DNA of 64,000 nucleotides, from the NCBI GenBank assembly GCA_029260795.1, contig JAJDCO010000054.1:87255-151254 (forward strand). The letters are read 5' to 3'. The DNA comes from Planctomycetota bacterium. Lineage in GTDB: Bacteria; Planctomycetota; OFTM77. Made by a program: the position numbers and the translations under genes. The notes under the pieces are model-generated. The model had not been told where the DNA came from. It made no database searches and saw only the letters and a list, made by a program, of their open reading frames with translations. The stretch's first letter is position 1, and each line of letters starts with the position of its first letter. This document shows, in pieces, positions 19,524 to 28,742 of the stretch.

Positions 19524-20429
19524 TCAACCCGGCTGGTGCGTGGGCGGCTCGATCTCCAAGGCCCACGCCGCGGCAGCGATGTGCTTGGGGCGAGTCCCGC
19601 AGCAGCCACCGAGCCAAGTGGCCCCGGCGGCGGCGAGGTCGACCAAGCCGGCGGCGAAGTCTTCCGGCGTGACGGGAGGATCTTCCTCGAGGGAGGATTC
19701 TGGAGTGAGGCCCGCTCCGGCTCGGATCCAGAGGAGCCCGAGCCCGGCCCGAAGTGCCAGCGGAAGGATCTCGGCAAACTGCGTCAGTCGAAGCGTTCCG
19801 CAATTGAAGCCGACGATGTCGACGTCTTGCCGGGCGAGCGCCGCGAAGGTGACGGAGAGAGATTCCCCGGTCAGCGTCGTGATGCCGCCTCCCTCTTTTT
19901 CCACCAATGCGACAGACGCCGCCAACCAGCTTCTCGGGGCAGCACGTCGAACCGCCACGACCGCGCTCTCGAGCTCCTCCACCCCTGCCAGGGTCTCGAC
20001 GAGGAGCCCATCCACTCCGGCTTCGAGCAGCACCTCGGCCTGACGCTCCCAGGCGGACTGGGCATCGTCGAAGGACAAGGGGCCACGCGGCTCGATCAGA
20101 TCCCAAAGAGGACCGATGTCGCCCAAGACGCGAGCCCGCGAGCCAGCGGCCTGGCGAGCGAGCTTCACGGCGGCCCGATTCAGCGTCTCCATCTCGGCGT
20201 CGTCGCCCAGACGCGGCGAACATCCCATGAAAGTATTCGACAGAACGACTCGCGCGCCGGCCTCGACGTACGCCCGGTGGATCGCCTCGACCTGCTGGGT
20301 CCGCTCACGAACGGCCCAGATCGTCGGTCGATCCATGGGCCAGCCCGATCTCCAGAGCTCGGTGCCCATCGCACCATCCGTCAAAACCACCTGCCGGACC
20401 GAAGACTGGCTATCCCACTCTGTTGACAT
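19524..20429 (-). CDS. Homocysteine S-methyltransferase family protein
   Basis: 301 aa, one homocysteine-binding barrel. Seen: VLTDGAMGTELWRSG at the start, EAGARVVLSNTF, a middle VDGLLVETLAGVEELESAV, FNCGT (first Zn-ligand Cys) and GGCCGTRPKHI (the other two Cys), in family order. It would transfer a methyl group to homocysteine to make methionine. It is single-domain, like MmuM/BHMT and the first module of MetH; cobalamin-binding modules are absent here. The methyl donor (S-methylmethionine, betaine or methyl-THF via another subunit) cannot be told. CGGAG lies 8 nt before ATG 20429. Divergent from rplM. Confidence 0.85.
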   Translation of the reverse strand: MSTEWDSQSSVRQVVLTDGAMGTELWRSGWPMDRPTIWAVRERTQQVEAIHRAYVEAGARVVLSNTFMGCSPRLGDDAEMETLNRAAVKLARQAAGSRARVLGDIGPLWDLIEPRGPLSFDDAQSAWERQAEVLLEAGVDGLLVETLAGVEELESAVVAVRRAAPRSWLAASVALVEKEGGGITTLTGESLSVTFAALARQDVDIVGFNCGTLRLTQFAEILPLALRAGLGLLWIRAGAGLTPESSLEEDPPVTPEDFAAGLVDLAAAGATWLGGCCGTRPKHIAAAAWALEIEPPTHQPG

Positions 20430-20637
20430 GTGACAACTCCGCTACCCGGAGAAGAATCGCCAATCTTCTCGGGCAAGCGATCGAATACGTCTTCCCTCGG
20501 AGGCCAATCCTCGCGGAAGGAGGCCCCCGATTCCCAATGGAAAACCAGGCGAGGGTCGATCCGGTCGGTGCAGCCGGAACCCAGGCGAGAGATCTGGGGT
20601 CCCTGAAGCGAGTGTGATCGCGTGCCAACGTGACTTT

Positions 20638-20667
20638 TTGATTGCAAAACCCCGGTCGGCTGATAAG
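20638..20667 (+). promoter_or_regulatory. Possible promoter of rplM-rpsI within the 309-nt gap 20430-20738
   Basis: TTGATT (20638-20643) and GATAAG (20662-20667) are spaced 18 nt, each 4 of 6 to sigma-70 consensus, in an unusually A/T-rich patch for this DNA. The rest of the divergent gap, which must also hold the homocysteine methyltransferase promoter, shows no gene and no recognised L13 leader structure. Confidence 0.35.
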
Positions 20668-20738
20668 CTTCTGAGCTTTTCGGGCGGACTCCGTACCGCA
20701 GAACCCCGCCGGGGCAGGGAACTCGAGAGCAAAGCCGT

Positions 20739-21170
20739 ATGAAGACTTACGTGGCCAAACCGGGTTCGGTGGAGGCCCAGTGGCATCTGGTCGATGCAAC
20801 GGATCTGGTCCTGGGTCGCCTGGCGGTTCGTTTGGCGACGATCCTCCAGGGCAAGCATCGACCCATCTACACGCCGCACATCGACACCGGCGACTTCGTC
20901 GTCATCGTGAACGCGGAGAAGATTCGCCTCACGGGGCGCAAGTCTGAGCAGAAGACTTACCGGTATTACACCGGCTGGCCGAGCGGTCTCCGCGAGGTAC
21001 CATACGCTCGCATGCACGAGCGCAAGCCGACGGAGGTCATTCGGGAGGCCGTGCGACGCATGCTGCCGAAGAGTCGACTGGGCCGTCAGATGCTCACCAA
21101 GCTCAAGATTTACGCCGGTCCGGATCACCGTCACGAAGCTCAGAAGCCGCAGCCGCTCTCGATTGGCTGA
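20739..21170 (+). CDS. rplM: 50S ribosomal protein L13 (uL13)
   Basis: 143 aa, normal length. Seen: WHLVDATDLVLGRLAVRLA, GDFVVIVNAEKIRLTGRK, TYRYYTGWPSGLRE, RMLPKSRLGRQMLTKLKIYAG and the C-terminal DHRHEAQKPQPL, all classic L13. It is an early-assembly protein binding 23S rRNA. It sits 44 nt upstream of rpsI, the conserved bacterial rplM-rpsI operon, which confirms the call. Confidence 0.98.
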   Translation: MKTYVAKPGSVEAQWHLVDATDLVLGRLAVRLATILQGKHRPIYTPHIDTGDFVVIVNAEKIRLTGRKSEQKTYRYYTGWPSGLREVPYARMHERKPTEVIREAVRRMLPKSRLGRQMLTKLKIYAGPDHRHEAQKPQPLSIG

Positions 21171-21214
21171 CGAGCGGATCGCAAGGGTCATCGAAAACCG
21201 AGGAGCGATCAGTC

Positions 21215-21610
21215 GTGGTCGACAATCCTTTCAAGTGGGGTACGGGTCGTCGGAAGTCGTCGGTCGCGCGTGTCCGGGTCAAGCCCGGTAGCGGCGCGTT
21301 CCAAGTCAACAAGAAAGAGTTGGCGGACTTCTTTCCGAACGAGCAGCACCGAGTCCTGATCATGGCGCCTCTCGAGGCCGCCAACGTCAAGGACTCGATC
21401 GACGTCTGGGTCAACCTTCGAGGGGGCGGCATCTCCGGTCAAGCCGGCGCCGTCGTCTTGGGCATCGCCCGCGCGCTCATGGCCATGGACGAGACCAAAG
21501 AAGAAGCCCTCCGCGATGGTGGCTTCTTGACTCGCGACGGACGCATGAAGGAGCGCAAGAAGTACGGCCAGAAGGGCGCGCGGAAGAAGTTCCAGTTCTC
21601 GAAGCGCTGA
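21215..21610 (+). CDS. rpsI: 30S ribosomal protein S9 (uS9)
   Basis: 131 aa. GTG 21215 was chosen with GAGGAG about 10 nt upstream. Seen: GTGRRKSSVARVRVKPGSGAF, GGGISGQAGAVVLGIARAL, DGRMKERKKYGQKGARKKFQFSKR. The basic C-terminal tail ending in SKR reaches the P-site tRNA in the 30S subunit. Normal length and partner gene. Confidence 0.98.
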   Translation: MVDNPFKWGTGRRKSSVARVRVKPGSGAFQVNKKELADFFPNEQHRVLIMAPLEAANVKDSIDVWVNLRGGGISGQAGAVVLGIARALMAMDETKEEALRDGGFLTRDGRMKERKKYGQKGARKKFQFSKR

Positions 21611-21641
21611 TCTTGGAACCGGCTTCGCCGGCGTTCTCCTA

Positions 21642-22424
21642 ATGGCTTCCGACCGATTCTCCGGGCGGCGCGTGATTCTCACGCGGCCGCCCGATCGTGC
21701 TTCCGGCTTGGCGACTCGATTGCACAAGGCCGGTGCGACCGTCCTCGCGATCCCCATGATTCGCATCGGGCCGCCGGCCGATTCGGCGCCTCTCGAGGCG
21801 GCTCTCCTGCAATGGAATCACTACCACTGGACGGTCTTCACCAGCCCGGCCGCCGTGGAATCGGTGGCGCAGCGGCGCACCGATTGGCCGCCTGCGCCCC
21901 GTCTCGCAGCCATCGGTCCTCGAACGGCCGAAGCCTTGAAACGCCTGGCGCGAGCTCCCGATCTGGAGGCTCAGACCGCGAGTGCGAGTGGGTTGCTCGC
22001 CGAGCCCGAGATCTCCGGCGATTTGAGCGGCCTTCGCTTCCTGCTGCCCGTCTCCAACCGAGCTCGTTCCGAGCTCGGCGATGGACTCCAGGATCGGGGA
22101 GCGACCGTCACGTCGGTCGTGGCCTATCGCACCGAGCCCCGAGAACGTCTCGAGGACGAGGTCATCGATGAGCTCCTACAGCACGACGCCCACGCCATCG
22201 TCTTCGCCAGTCCGAGTGCCGTCGAGGCCTGGTCTGCGTTGGCCGTCTCACATGGCCTCGATGCCATGCTGAATTCAGCGCGCGCGATCTCGATCGGACC
22301 GACCACTTCGGCGGCCTTGCGGGCTCGAGGGCTCACCCCGTCCGCCGAGGCCGCGCTCCCCGGCGACGACGGCCTCTGGCAGGCCTTGTGTGAAGCCCTC
22401 CCGTTGGTCGATCCATCGAGTTGA
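21642..22424 (+). CDS. hemD: Uroporphyrinogen-III synthase
   Basis: 260 aa, typical of HemD, which closes and isomerises hydroxymethylbilane to uroporphyrinogen III. Seen: GRRVILTRPPDRASGLATRL at the start, WTVFTSPAAVES, RLAAIGPRTAEALK, GLRFLLPVSNRARSEL, VVAYRTEP, IVFASPSAVEAW and AISIGPTTSAALRARGL. The two similar lobes are characteristic, though sequence conservation in this family is low. It lies 31 nt after rpsI on the same strand with no clear Shine-Dalgarno. Another haem gene, protoporphyrinogen oxidase, is at 47465-48865. Confidence 0.85.
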   Translation: MASDRFSGRRVILTRPPDRASGLATRLHKAGATVLAIPMIRIGPPADSAPLEAALLQWNHYHWTVFTSPAAVESVAQRRTDWPPAPRLAAIGPRTAEALKRLARAPDLEAQTASASGLLAEPEISGDLSGLRFLLPVSNRARSELGDGLQDRGATVTSVVAYRTEPRERLEDEVIDELLQHDAHAIVFASPSAVEAWSALAVSHGLDAMLNSARAISIGPTTSAALRARGLTPSAEAALPGDDGLWQALCEALPLVDPSS

Positions 22425-22496
22425 CGGCTCACGTCTCCCTTGGTCCAATGACGTTCTGATTCTCAAACGCACACCATTCAAAGGCTTAGGCGAAAG

Positions 22497-23255
22497 ATGG
22501 CTGGACACTCCCACTGGGCGGGCATCAAGCACAAGAAAGCGGTCGTCGATGCTCGTCGAGGCAAGCTCTTCAGCAAGCTCAGCAAGGGGATCATGTCGGC
22601 GGCCCGACAAGGCGGCGCCGACCTCGACATGAACCTCAAGCTCAAGTACGCGATCGACAAGGCCAAGGCCGGCAACATGACCCGCGATGCCATCGAGCGT
22701 GCGATCAAGAAAGGCACGGGCGAGCTGGGAGCCAATACCTTCGAAGAGCTCGCCTACGAGGGGTATGCGCCCGGGGGAGTCGCGATCATGATCGAGGCAC
22801 TCACGGACAACCGGAATCGCACCGCCCCCGAGATCAAGAAGCTCCTGGAACGCCGTGGCGGTCAGCTCGGAGCTCCGGGTTGTGTCGCCTACCTCTTCAC
22901 CAAGAAGGCCGTCTTCCACGTCTCGCGAGAGGCGATTGCCGAAGACAAGCTGATGGAGATCGTCCTCGAAGGAGGAGCCGAGAACCTCGAGACCGCCGGC
23001 GACCTCTTCATCGTGACCGGGGAAGCGAACGACTTCTCGACCATCCAAGCCGCGCTCGAAGCGAACGAGGTTTCGACGGAGCTCGCCGAGCTCCAGCAGG
23101 TCCCGTCGAACACGATCGCCGTCGCCGAGATTGACGCAGCTCGGAAGATCCTCACTCTGATGGAAGAGCTCGACGATCACGACGACGTGCAAAACGTCTT
23201 CGCGAACTTCGACATCCCGGACGAGATTCTGGAGACCTTGGGCGAGGAAGGCTGA
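22497..23255 (+). CDS. yebC: YebC/PmpR family protein
   Basis: 252 aa. Starts MAGHSHWAGIKHKKAVVDARRG, the invariant opening of the family, then DLDMNLKLKYAIDKAKAGNM, LAYEGYAPGGVAIMIEALTDN, and ends DDVQNVFANFDIP. Long described as DNA-binding regulators; more recent work links several members to translation of difficult (for example proline-rich) sequences. Which role applies here cannot be read from sequence. It follows hemD by 72 nt and converges with the esterase gene at 23305. Confidence 0.95.
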   Translation: MAGHSHWAGIKHKKAVVDARRGKLFSKLSKGIMSAARQGGADLDMNLKLKYAIDKAKAGNMTRDAIERAIKKGTGELGANTFEELAYEGYAPGGVAIMIEALTDNRNRTAPEIKKLLERRGGQLGAPGCVAYLFTKKAVFHVSREAIAEDKLMEIVLEGGAENLETAGDLFIVTGEANDFSTIQAALEANEVSTELAELQQVPSNTIAVAEIDAARKILTLMEELDDHDDVQNVFANFDIPDEILETLGEEG

Positions 23256-23304
23256 CCGGCGCGGCGCGACCGGAGCTCGACGGACGAGTGACGAGCCGAG
23301 CCCG

Positions 23305-24177
23305 TCAGCCCCCTCCGTCACTCTCGCCGCGATCCTCGTCCACGGCCCGGATCGCCGGCTTCTTCGACTGCGCGAACATCCAGGCCAGGGCTCCGTCCGG
23401 ATCTCGATAGGTCTGTGACCAGGAGTCGTGACCCGTTTCTGCGTACTCGGTGTACTTGGGCGTTCCACCGGCCCGACGGATGGCCTCGACGAGGTCCCGA
23501 CTGCGCGCGGCCGGGACGACTCGATCCTCCGCGCCGTGGAAGGCCCAGATCGGAAGACCAGCCAGGCGCTTTGCCTGTGACTCATCACCGCCGCCGCAGA
23601 TCGGAATCACGGCCGCGAATCGTTCAGGATGTCGTGCCGCGAGCTCCCAGCTTCCGAAGCCACCCATCGACAGCCCGGTGAGGTACACGCGCGAGTGATC
23701 GACTCCCGGTAGCTTCAGGTAACGCTCGAGGATCTCGATCGCCGCTCGCATCGGCTCGGTGGGCTCAGGCGGCATCGCCTCGGAATCTGGGAGGCTCCAG
23801 GTCGCGGCGGACCAGGTCTTCTCCCTGGGACATTGAGGAGCGACGACGTAGCAGGGGAATCGCTCTCGAAACTCGGGCTCGACGATCTGAGTGACGAAGT
23901 GGCGGTTCACCTGCCAGGGATCGTCGCCACGCTCTCCGGCCCCGTGAAGAAACAAGACCAGGGGAACCTTCTGGCCCGGCTCGAGCTCGGGAGGCTCCAC
24001 CAGGAGATACCGATAGGCGACCGGCTCCCCGTCCGGCCTCGTGAGCTGGTGCGTCTCGACGCGGGGTCGAACGACCTTCTGCGCGACGGCACAGCTCGTG
24101 AGGACGAACGCGGCAACGAGAGTCGAAAGGACTGCCGCTCGAGCGATCCGAACGCGTACCGAGCCGCCCTCAGCCAT
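23305..24177 (-). CDS. Alpha/beta hydrolase lipoprotein (PHB-depolymerase/dienelactone-like)
   Basis: 290 aa. Lipoprotein signal: hydrophobic VLSTLVAAFVLTS then Cys, so LTSC lipobox. Alpha/beta-hydrolase core: VPLVLFLHGAGERGDDPW (oxyanion segment), YLTGLSMGGFGSWELAARHP (nucleophile Ser in GLSMGG), WAFHGAEDRVVP (Asp region) and TGHDSW (catalytic His). This layout matches prolyl-oligopeptidase-like or feruloyl/PHB esterase-type secreted hydrolases of planctomycetes; substrate unknown. Its ATG overlaps the end of the upstream thioredoxin-fold gene by 8 nt, so the two are cotranslated. Confidence 0.85.
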   Translation of the reverse strand: MAEGGSVRVRIARAAVLSTLVAAFVLTSCAVAQKVVRPRVETHQLTRPDGEPVAYRYLLVEPPELEPGQKVPLVLFLHGAGERGDDPWQVNRHFVTQIVEPEFRERFPCYVVAPQCPREKTWSAATWSLPDSEAMPPEPTEPMRAAIEILERYLKLPGVDHSRVYLTGLSMGGFGSWELAARHPERFAAVIPICGGGDESQAKRLAGLPIWAFHGAEDRVVPAARSRDLVEAIRRAGGTPKYTEYAETGHDSWSQTYRDPDGALAWMFAQSKKPAIRAVDEDRGESDGGG

Positions 24178-25285
24178 CGAGAGCCTGCACCCTCTCCTTT
24201 GCCACGTCAGCGGCCCGTGTTCCTCCGTACTTCTCGACGATCGAACGATACTTCTTCAAGGCCGAGGAGGCGCGGCCGCGATCCTCGAGGGCCAGTGCGG
24301 AGTCGAGCTGCTTCAAGGCGGACCGCTCGATTCGGAGCTCCGACTTCTTCGCCTTGACGGCGTCGGTCTTCTCGTGGCGCTTGAGCGTCTCCTCCGCCAG
24401 GTCGCCGGTCTCCATGTCCTCGAAGCTGTCGACGAGCTCCTCCAGGTCGAGGATGGCATCGACGACGTTTCCGGCTTCGAGGATCTGCTCGAACCGTCGC
24501 ACCGCCTCCTTACCCTTTTGGTCGACCTCGACGATCTTGCCTTGGAGCTCCTTGATGATGGAGCACTTCGAGCGTGAGTCGGTGGCGTAGGGTCTCAGCT
24601 CGTCCATGAGGACGGCCAGCTCACCCTTGGCAATCAGGTCTTCGGATTCCTCGAGCAGCGACGTCGCCTGCCAGTAGTCCGCACGGGACATCCCCGGGCC
24701 CAGGCGCTTCATGTCGTTCATGACCGCCGTCACGAGCTCGGAGGGTGTGTCCCCGATGTCGATGTCGACCTCCTTGCGCCAGATGTCGTGGCCATCGGGA
24801 CCGATCAGAACGTACAAGGGTGTCTTGATCGGATCGGTACCGAAGATCTTCCCACGCACTTCCATCTCGGCGCGACGCCGTTGGCTCTTGCTCAGGTGTC
24901 CGTAGCGTGCGCACACCTTGTGGGTCTTGCCGTCCACCTCGACCTCGACTTCGCCATGATCGGCCATGCTCGCGATCACGAAGACGATCCGCTCGGAGAG
25001 CTCGGAGATCCGCTTGTCCGGCAGCACGCCGTTGACGACCCGCTCGTTCGCCTCCTCACCGTCCTCGATGAAGAAGACGAGCACCGGCACGTTTCGAGCC
25101 GCCGATTCTTCCAAGGCGCTCCGATAGGACTTCGCCCAAGGGATCTTGATCTCTCCGGCCGAGACGGGCTTGGGTGGTTGAGACGCGGTCGTCCTCCGAG
25201 TATTGCGGCGCTGAGCCTCGGCGGTCGGAGCCAGACCGAGCGCCATCAGCGCGGCGGCCAGGAGGGTAAAAATCGCCGTCCTCAT
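24170..25285 (-). CDS. Exported thioredoxin-fold protein without redox cysteines
   Basis: 371 aa from ATG 25285 with GGAGGAG just upstream; a signal peptide follows (FTLLAAALMALGLAPTAEAQ). Residues about 40-190 look like a thioredoxin-like domain: KSYRSALEESAARNVPVLVFFIED, then TPLYVLIGPDGHDIW, the second half of the fold. The usual CxxC position reads DGEEANE, so it is not a disulfide reductase. The C-terminal half is charged helices (coiled coil or TPR-like, ending VEKYGGTRAADVAKERVQAL). Likely a periplasmic binding or chaperone protein, coupled to the esterase lipoprotein downstream. Confidence 0.65.
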   Translation of the reverse strand: MRTAIFTLLAAALMALGLAPTAEAQRRNTRRTTASQPPKPVSAGEIKIPWAKSYRSALEESAARNVPVLVFFIEDGEEANERVVNGVLPDKRISELSERIVFVIASMADHGEVEVEVDGKTHKVCARYGHLSKSQRRRAEMEVRGKIFGTDPIKTPLYVLIGPDGHDIWRKEVDIDIGDTPSELVTAVMNDMKRLGPGMSRADYWQATSLLEESEDLIAKGELAVLMDELRPYATDSRSKCSIIKELQGKIVEVDQKGKEAVRRFEQILEAGNVVDAILDLEELVDSFEDMETGDLAEETLKRHEKTDAVKAKKSELRIERSALKQLDSALALEDRGRASSALKKYRSIVEKYGGTRAADVAKERVQALDG

Positions 25286-25439
25286 CGTCTCCTCCATCAG
25301 GTGATCGTAGAGAGCGAACGGGCGCCGCTTTCGCGAGCTGCCGGCATCCGTTACAAGAGGCGAGCCTCTCGCCGCTTCGTCGGGGGGCATCGACGTGCGA
25401 GAAGTCGCTCGGGCTCACCCGCCGCCATCTTAATCGGCT

Positions 25440-27743
25440 TTGAACTTGAACGCCAACGGCTCCATCGTGGCCTTCGTGGCGACCGCAACCCTCTGCCTCG
25501 GGTTGGCTGGTTGCCGATCGACCGAGCTCCGCACTATCGACATCGGAGCCGCGATCGCGGCCGGGCCCCCTGCCTGGGAAGAAGCCCGACGCCTCGAGGC
25601 GGCCGGCCGCTTCGAGGAAGCCCTCCGTGCCTACGAGATCTCGCTCGAGCAGGCCGAGGACGACATCGAGCTCCATCGGGCCTATCAGAAGCTCCTGATG
25701 CGGGGCGCGGGCAAGGCGGCGCTCTTCGACGTCTACCGCGCTCGCCTGGAACGATCGCCCAACGACCCGGCCGCCCACTACTTGTATGGCCGTCTGTTCA
25801 ACGACCCCGAGCCCAAGCGAGCCCACTTTCGTCGTGCTCTCGAGCTCGATCCGGCATTCCCTTGGGCGCTGCACGGGCTCGGCACGCTCGCTCTCGAGGA
25901 CGGCGACCTCGCGACGGCTCGCACACTTCTCTCGGCGGCACTCCAGGCCGAGCCCCGGCTGGCGGATACCTGGATCGCGGCGATCACCCTCGAGCAGGCG
26001 AGCGGCGATACGCAGCGCGCCCTGGAGCTGGCCTCGCTCTTCGCGGCCGTTCACGGCAGTCGGCCGGATGGTCCCCTCTTGATGGCTGAGCTCGCGTCGC
26101 AGGTCGGAGATCACGAGCGTGCGATCGAGGCTTCGATCGAGGCGCTGCGTCGGCAGCCCGACTCCGAGCTCGCCCAGCGCAGCGTCCGCCGACGCCTGTC
26201 GACCGCGGATCCGGTGACATGGCGCCGCGCCTTGGACGCGAGCCGCCCCGGGCTCCGACCCGACCCTGCCCCGGAAGTGCTGACGAGCCTGGGGCACTAT
26301 CACGCGCTGCTGGGGCACTCCTGGCGCGCCATTCGGCGCTTCCGTGAAGCCCAAGCGGCTGGCGCCCGCCCCACCGACATCTTGCCGGCCGTACGTCGGC
26401 TCTCGTTCGAGCTCGGAGACTACCAAGGCGGCTATGCTGCTTGGAAGCGCACGGTGCCGCCTTCCCTGCTTCGAGCGCCCGAGAATCGACTGCGCCCCGT
26501 GTTCGAGAATCTCGAGCGGGCAGCCGAGGCGGCCATGGGTCAAGGCGAGGTGGCTCTCAACGCGCGTCGCGAGCTGGCGGCCGCCCTCGAGACCGTCGGC
26601 TGGCTCGATGAGGCACGACATGTCTGGGGGCAGATCGCGGCGACCACGAACGATCGGGAAGCCGAGAACGCACTCGATCGACTCGAGAGGCGCGTGGCTT
26701 TCGAGGATGGCCTTTCGCGTCTGTTCAAGGACATCTACGCCGGCCGGCGCCCCGACCTCGCCGCTTCCCTGTTCGCGGTGATCGAGGAGCTCCGATCGTT
26801 GTCACTCGCCACAGTGGGTCGAGATGTGGTCGGCGATCCTCCGATTCAGTCCTACTTCCTCATCGGCGACATCCTCGATCCCGACGGCGCCGGGTTGATG
26901 CAGTACCTTCGAGAGGGCAATCGCTTCTTTCTGCTCGGTCAGGAGTCGGGAGGAGCCGTCCAGGCGACGCTGATGAGCATCGTCTCCCACCGCGAACGCG
27001 TGACCCTCGAACGAGGAGGTACTCCGCTCCAGTTCGACGAGATCGTCTGCGAGAGCCAAGCCTTCGGAGGTGTCGCCGAAGCGGCCGGCGCGGAGTATGC
27101 CGGCGCGACCTTCGAAGGATTCTACTACGTGCAGCTCGACTCGGTCCGGCGGACGGCGCACGAGATGCTGCGCGGCGCCCGACTCCCGGCGGATCTGGCC
27201 CCGATCGAGCCCCGGACTGCGGTCGGCTCCGAAGAGCGTCGCTCGACCTGGGAGCCGCTGGGCGTGATGGCGCGCATGGCGCTCTCGATGGGTTGGCACG
27301 ATCGCCCGGCTGAAGAGGCTTGGTCCGAGGCCCTCGAGCTCGTCTTCGACGGAGTGGCCGTTCACGAGCAAGGTCACCTGGTCGACGTGGCTTACTTCTT
27401 GCCGATCACTTCCAATCTTTGGCGAGGCCTGGGACTGCTCACGAGCGAGGGATTCTCCGCGGGCGGCATTCGGGCGACGCTCGAGGGCCGGGCTCAGCGC
27501 GTGGCCCTTGCCGAGTCGGCTTCTCCTCGCCTGGCATTGGCTCACGCTCTCGGGTACCTGCCGAATCGTGATGCAGCTCCCCCCCACTCCGACGGTTTCA
27601 GCCGCTTGCTGGACGCCTTCCTCGAAGAGGTCGACGCGCGGCGCGACGAGCTGTCGGCCTTGGACCCGAATGCCAATCTGCTTCAGCAGCTCGACCGCCT
27701 CGACGACGAGTCGATTCGTCGAATCGCGCGCACGCTCGAGTGA
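25440..27743 (+). CDS. TPR lipoprotein with a C-terminal HExxH peptidase-like region
   Basis: 767 aa from TTG 25440 (a TTG two codons later is equally possible). Lipoprotein signal FVATATLCLGLAGC. Residues about 35-480 are TPR-like helix pairs (EARRLEAAGRFEEALRAYEISL, AHYLYGRLFNDPEPKRAHFRRALEL and others). The last 300 residues contain a gluzincin-type HEQGH (642-646) in a helix DGVAVHEQGHLVDVAYFLP, with several acidic helices after it that could hold the third ligand. I do not recognise the family. Inferred: an outer-surface or periplasmic metalloprotease joined to a protein-binding superhelix. Divergent from the thioredoxin-fold gene, with 154 nt between. Confidence 0.6.
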   Translation: MNLNANGSIVAFVATATLCLGLAGCRSTELRTIDIGAAIAAGPPAWEEARRLEAAGRFEEALRAYEISLEQAEDDIELHRAYQKLLMRGAGKAALFDVYRARLERSPNDPAAHYLYGRLFNDPEPKRAHFRRALELDPAFPWALHGLGTLALEDGDLATARTLLSAALQAEPRLADTWIAAITLEQASGDTQRALELASLFAAVHGSRPDGPLLMAELASQVGDHERAIEASIEALRRQPDSELAQRSVRRRLSTADPVTWRRALDASRPGLRPDPAPEVLTSLGHYHALLGHSWRAIRRFREAQAAGARPTDILPAVRRLSFELGDYQGGYAAWKRTVPPSLLRAPENRLRPVFENLERAAEAAMGQGEVALNARRELAAALETVGWLDEARHVWGQIAATTNDREAENALDRLERRVAFEDGLSRLFKDIYAGRRPDLAASLFAVIEELRSLSLATVGRDVVGDPPIQSYFLIGDILDPDGAGLMQYLREGNRFFLLGQESGGAVQATLMSIVSHRERVTLERGGTPLQFDEIVCESQAFGGVAEAAGAEYAGATFEGFYYVQLDSVRRTAHEMLRGARLPADLAPIEPRTAVGSEERRSTWEPLGVMARMALSMGWHDRPAEEAWSEALELVFDGVAVHEQGHLVDVAYFLPITSNLWRGLGLLTSEGFSAGGIRATLEGRAQRVALAESASPRLALAHALGYLPNRDAAPPHSDGFSRLLDAFLEEVDARRDELSALDPNANLLQQLDRLDDESIRRIARTLE

Positions 27744-27756
27744 GGCTGAACGCCCC

Positions 27757-28638
27757 TCAATCGACGTCGAGATGTCGAACGAGGAAGCGGGTGATCCGTT
27801 GACCGTATCCGTTCCGCCGCACGTCGTTGTGCCCCATGCCCGGTAAGCGCCAGAGCTCGGTGGCTTCAGGCCGAGCTGCCAGCAAGCGCTCGGCGTGGTG
27901 GATTCCGATCAGCTCGTCCTGCTCTCCATGGATCATGAGCACCGGTATTGCGAGCTCTTCCAAGGAGTCCACCGGGCGCACGTCTGCGGGGTCGAATCCG
28001 GCGCGCATCCAAACGAAGCCCCGGACGAGTGGCCAGAACGGGAAGACCGGCACGCCCATCTTGCCGGCTTGCTCTCGGCAGAGCTGCGCCAGATCGGAGA
28101 AGGGGCTGTCGACGACCAGAGCCCGCACTCCCGAGTGGCGGGGAGCGCAGCGCAGCGCCGAAGCGGCGCCCATCGAGCGACCGATCAACCCGAGCCGTTC
28201 CGGATCGACATCGGTCCGCGCGGCCAACCAGTCGAGTCCGGCAGCCAGATCGCCCCACTCGTCGTGACCGAGAGTGATCAGGTCACCCTCGCTCCGGCCG
28301 CAGCCCGCGAAGTCGAGCGCGAGCACGTGGAAGCCGGCGCCCAGGAGATCGTCTGCGATCTCCAACACCTCGAGACGATTCGACGCGTTGCCGTGTCCGT
28401 AGACGATCGCCGGCGCTCGCCCCGGGTGGGCCGCATAGAAGTTGCCGCGAAGCGTCAGCCCGCGTCGATTCGGGATCTCCACGATGTCGGGCTCCACCCG
28501 GCGTCCGTCGGCCAACATCACGGTCGCTTCTTCCGGCGCCACGAGCCGATCCCGTGGAGGGCGGACGATCGCGGAAGAGAGGACGTAGCCGAGCACGGCG
28601 AGCAGCAGCAGACCGAGCCCGATCGAGATCCAGAGCAT
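27757..28638 (-). CDS. Membrane-anchored alpha/beta hydrolase
   Basis: 293 aa from ATG 28638, chosen because it begins with the membrane helix MLWISIGLGLLLLAVLGYVL and has GAGGG upstream; earlier in-frame ATGs would run into the divergent promoter region. Catalytic parts: YGHGNASNR (oxyanion loop), LDFAGCGRSEG, LIGRSMGAASALR (nucleophile Ser), MIHGEQDELI (Asp) and GMGHND (His). It resembles the BAAT/YqkD-type hydrolases with an N-terminal anchor and extracytoplasmic domain. Substrate unknown. Converges with the TPR/HExxH gene. Confidence 0.85.
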   Translation of the reverse strand: MLWISIGLGLLLLAVLGYVLSSAIVRPPRDRLVAPEEATVMLADGRRVEPDIVEIPNRRGLTLRGNFYAAHPGRAPAIVYGHGNASNRLEVLEIADDLLGAGFHVLALDFAGCGRSEGDLITLGHDEWGDLAAGLDWLAARTDVDPERLGLIGRSMGAASALRCAPRHSGVRALVVDSPFSDLAQLCREQAGKMGVPVFPFWPLVRGFVWMRAGFDPADVRPVDSLEELAIPVLMIHGEQDELIGIHHAERLLAARPEATELWRLPGMGHNDVRRNGYGQRITRFLVRHLDVD

Positions 28639-28680
28639 GCGCAGCCCTCGCCTCCAGGTGGACGGTCGATCTCGACTCGT

Positions 28681-28709
28681 TTGACCGGTGGATATCATTC
28701 TGCTACGAG
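28681..28709 (+). promoter_or_regulatory. Possible promoter of the glyoxalase gene
   Basis: TTGACC (28681-28686) and TACGAG (28704-28709) with a 17-nt spacer. The -35 is good, the -10 weak. The start codon is 34 nt downstream with AGGAG in between. Confidence 0.4.
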
Positions 28710-28742
28710 AGTGCCTCCCGTATCCCTGCTGGAGGAGCACGC

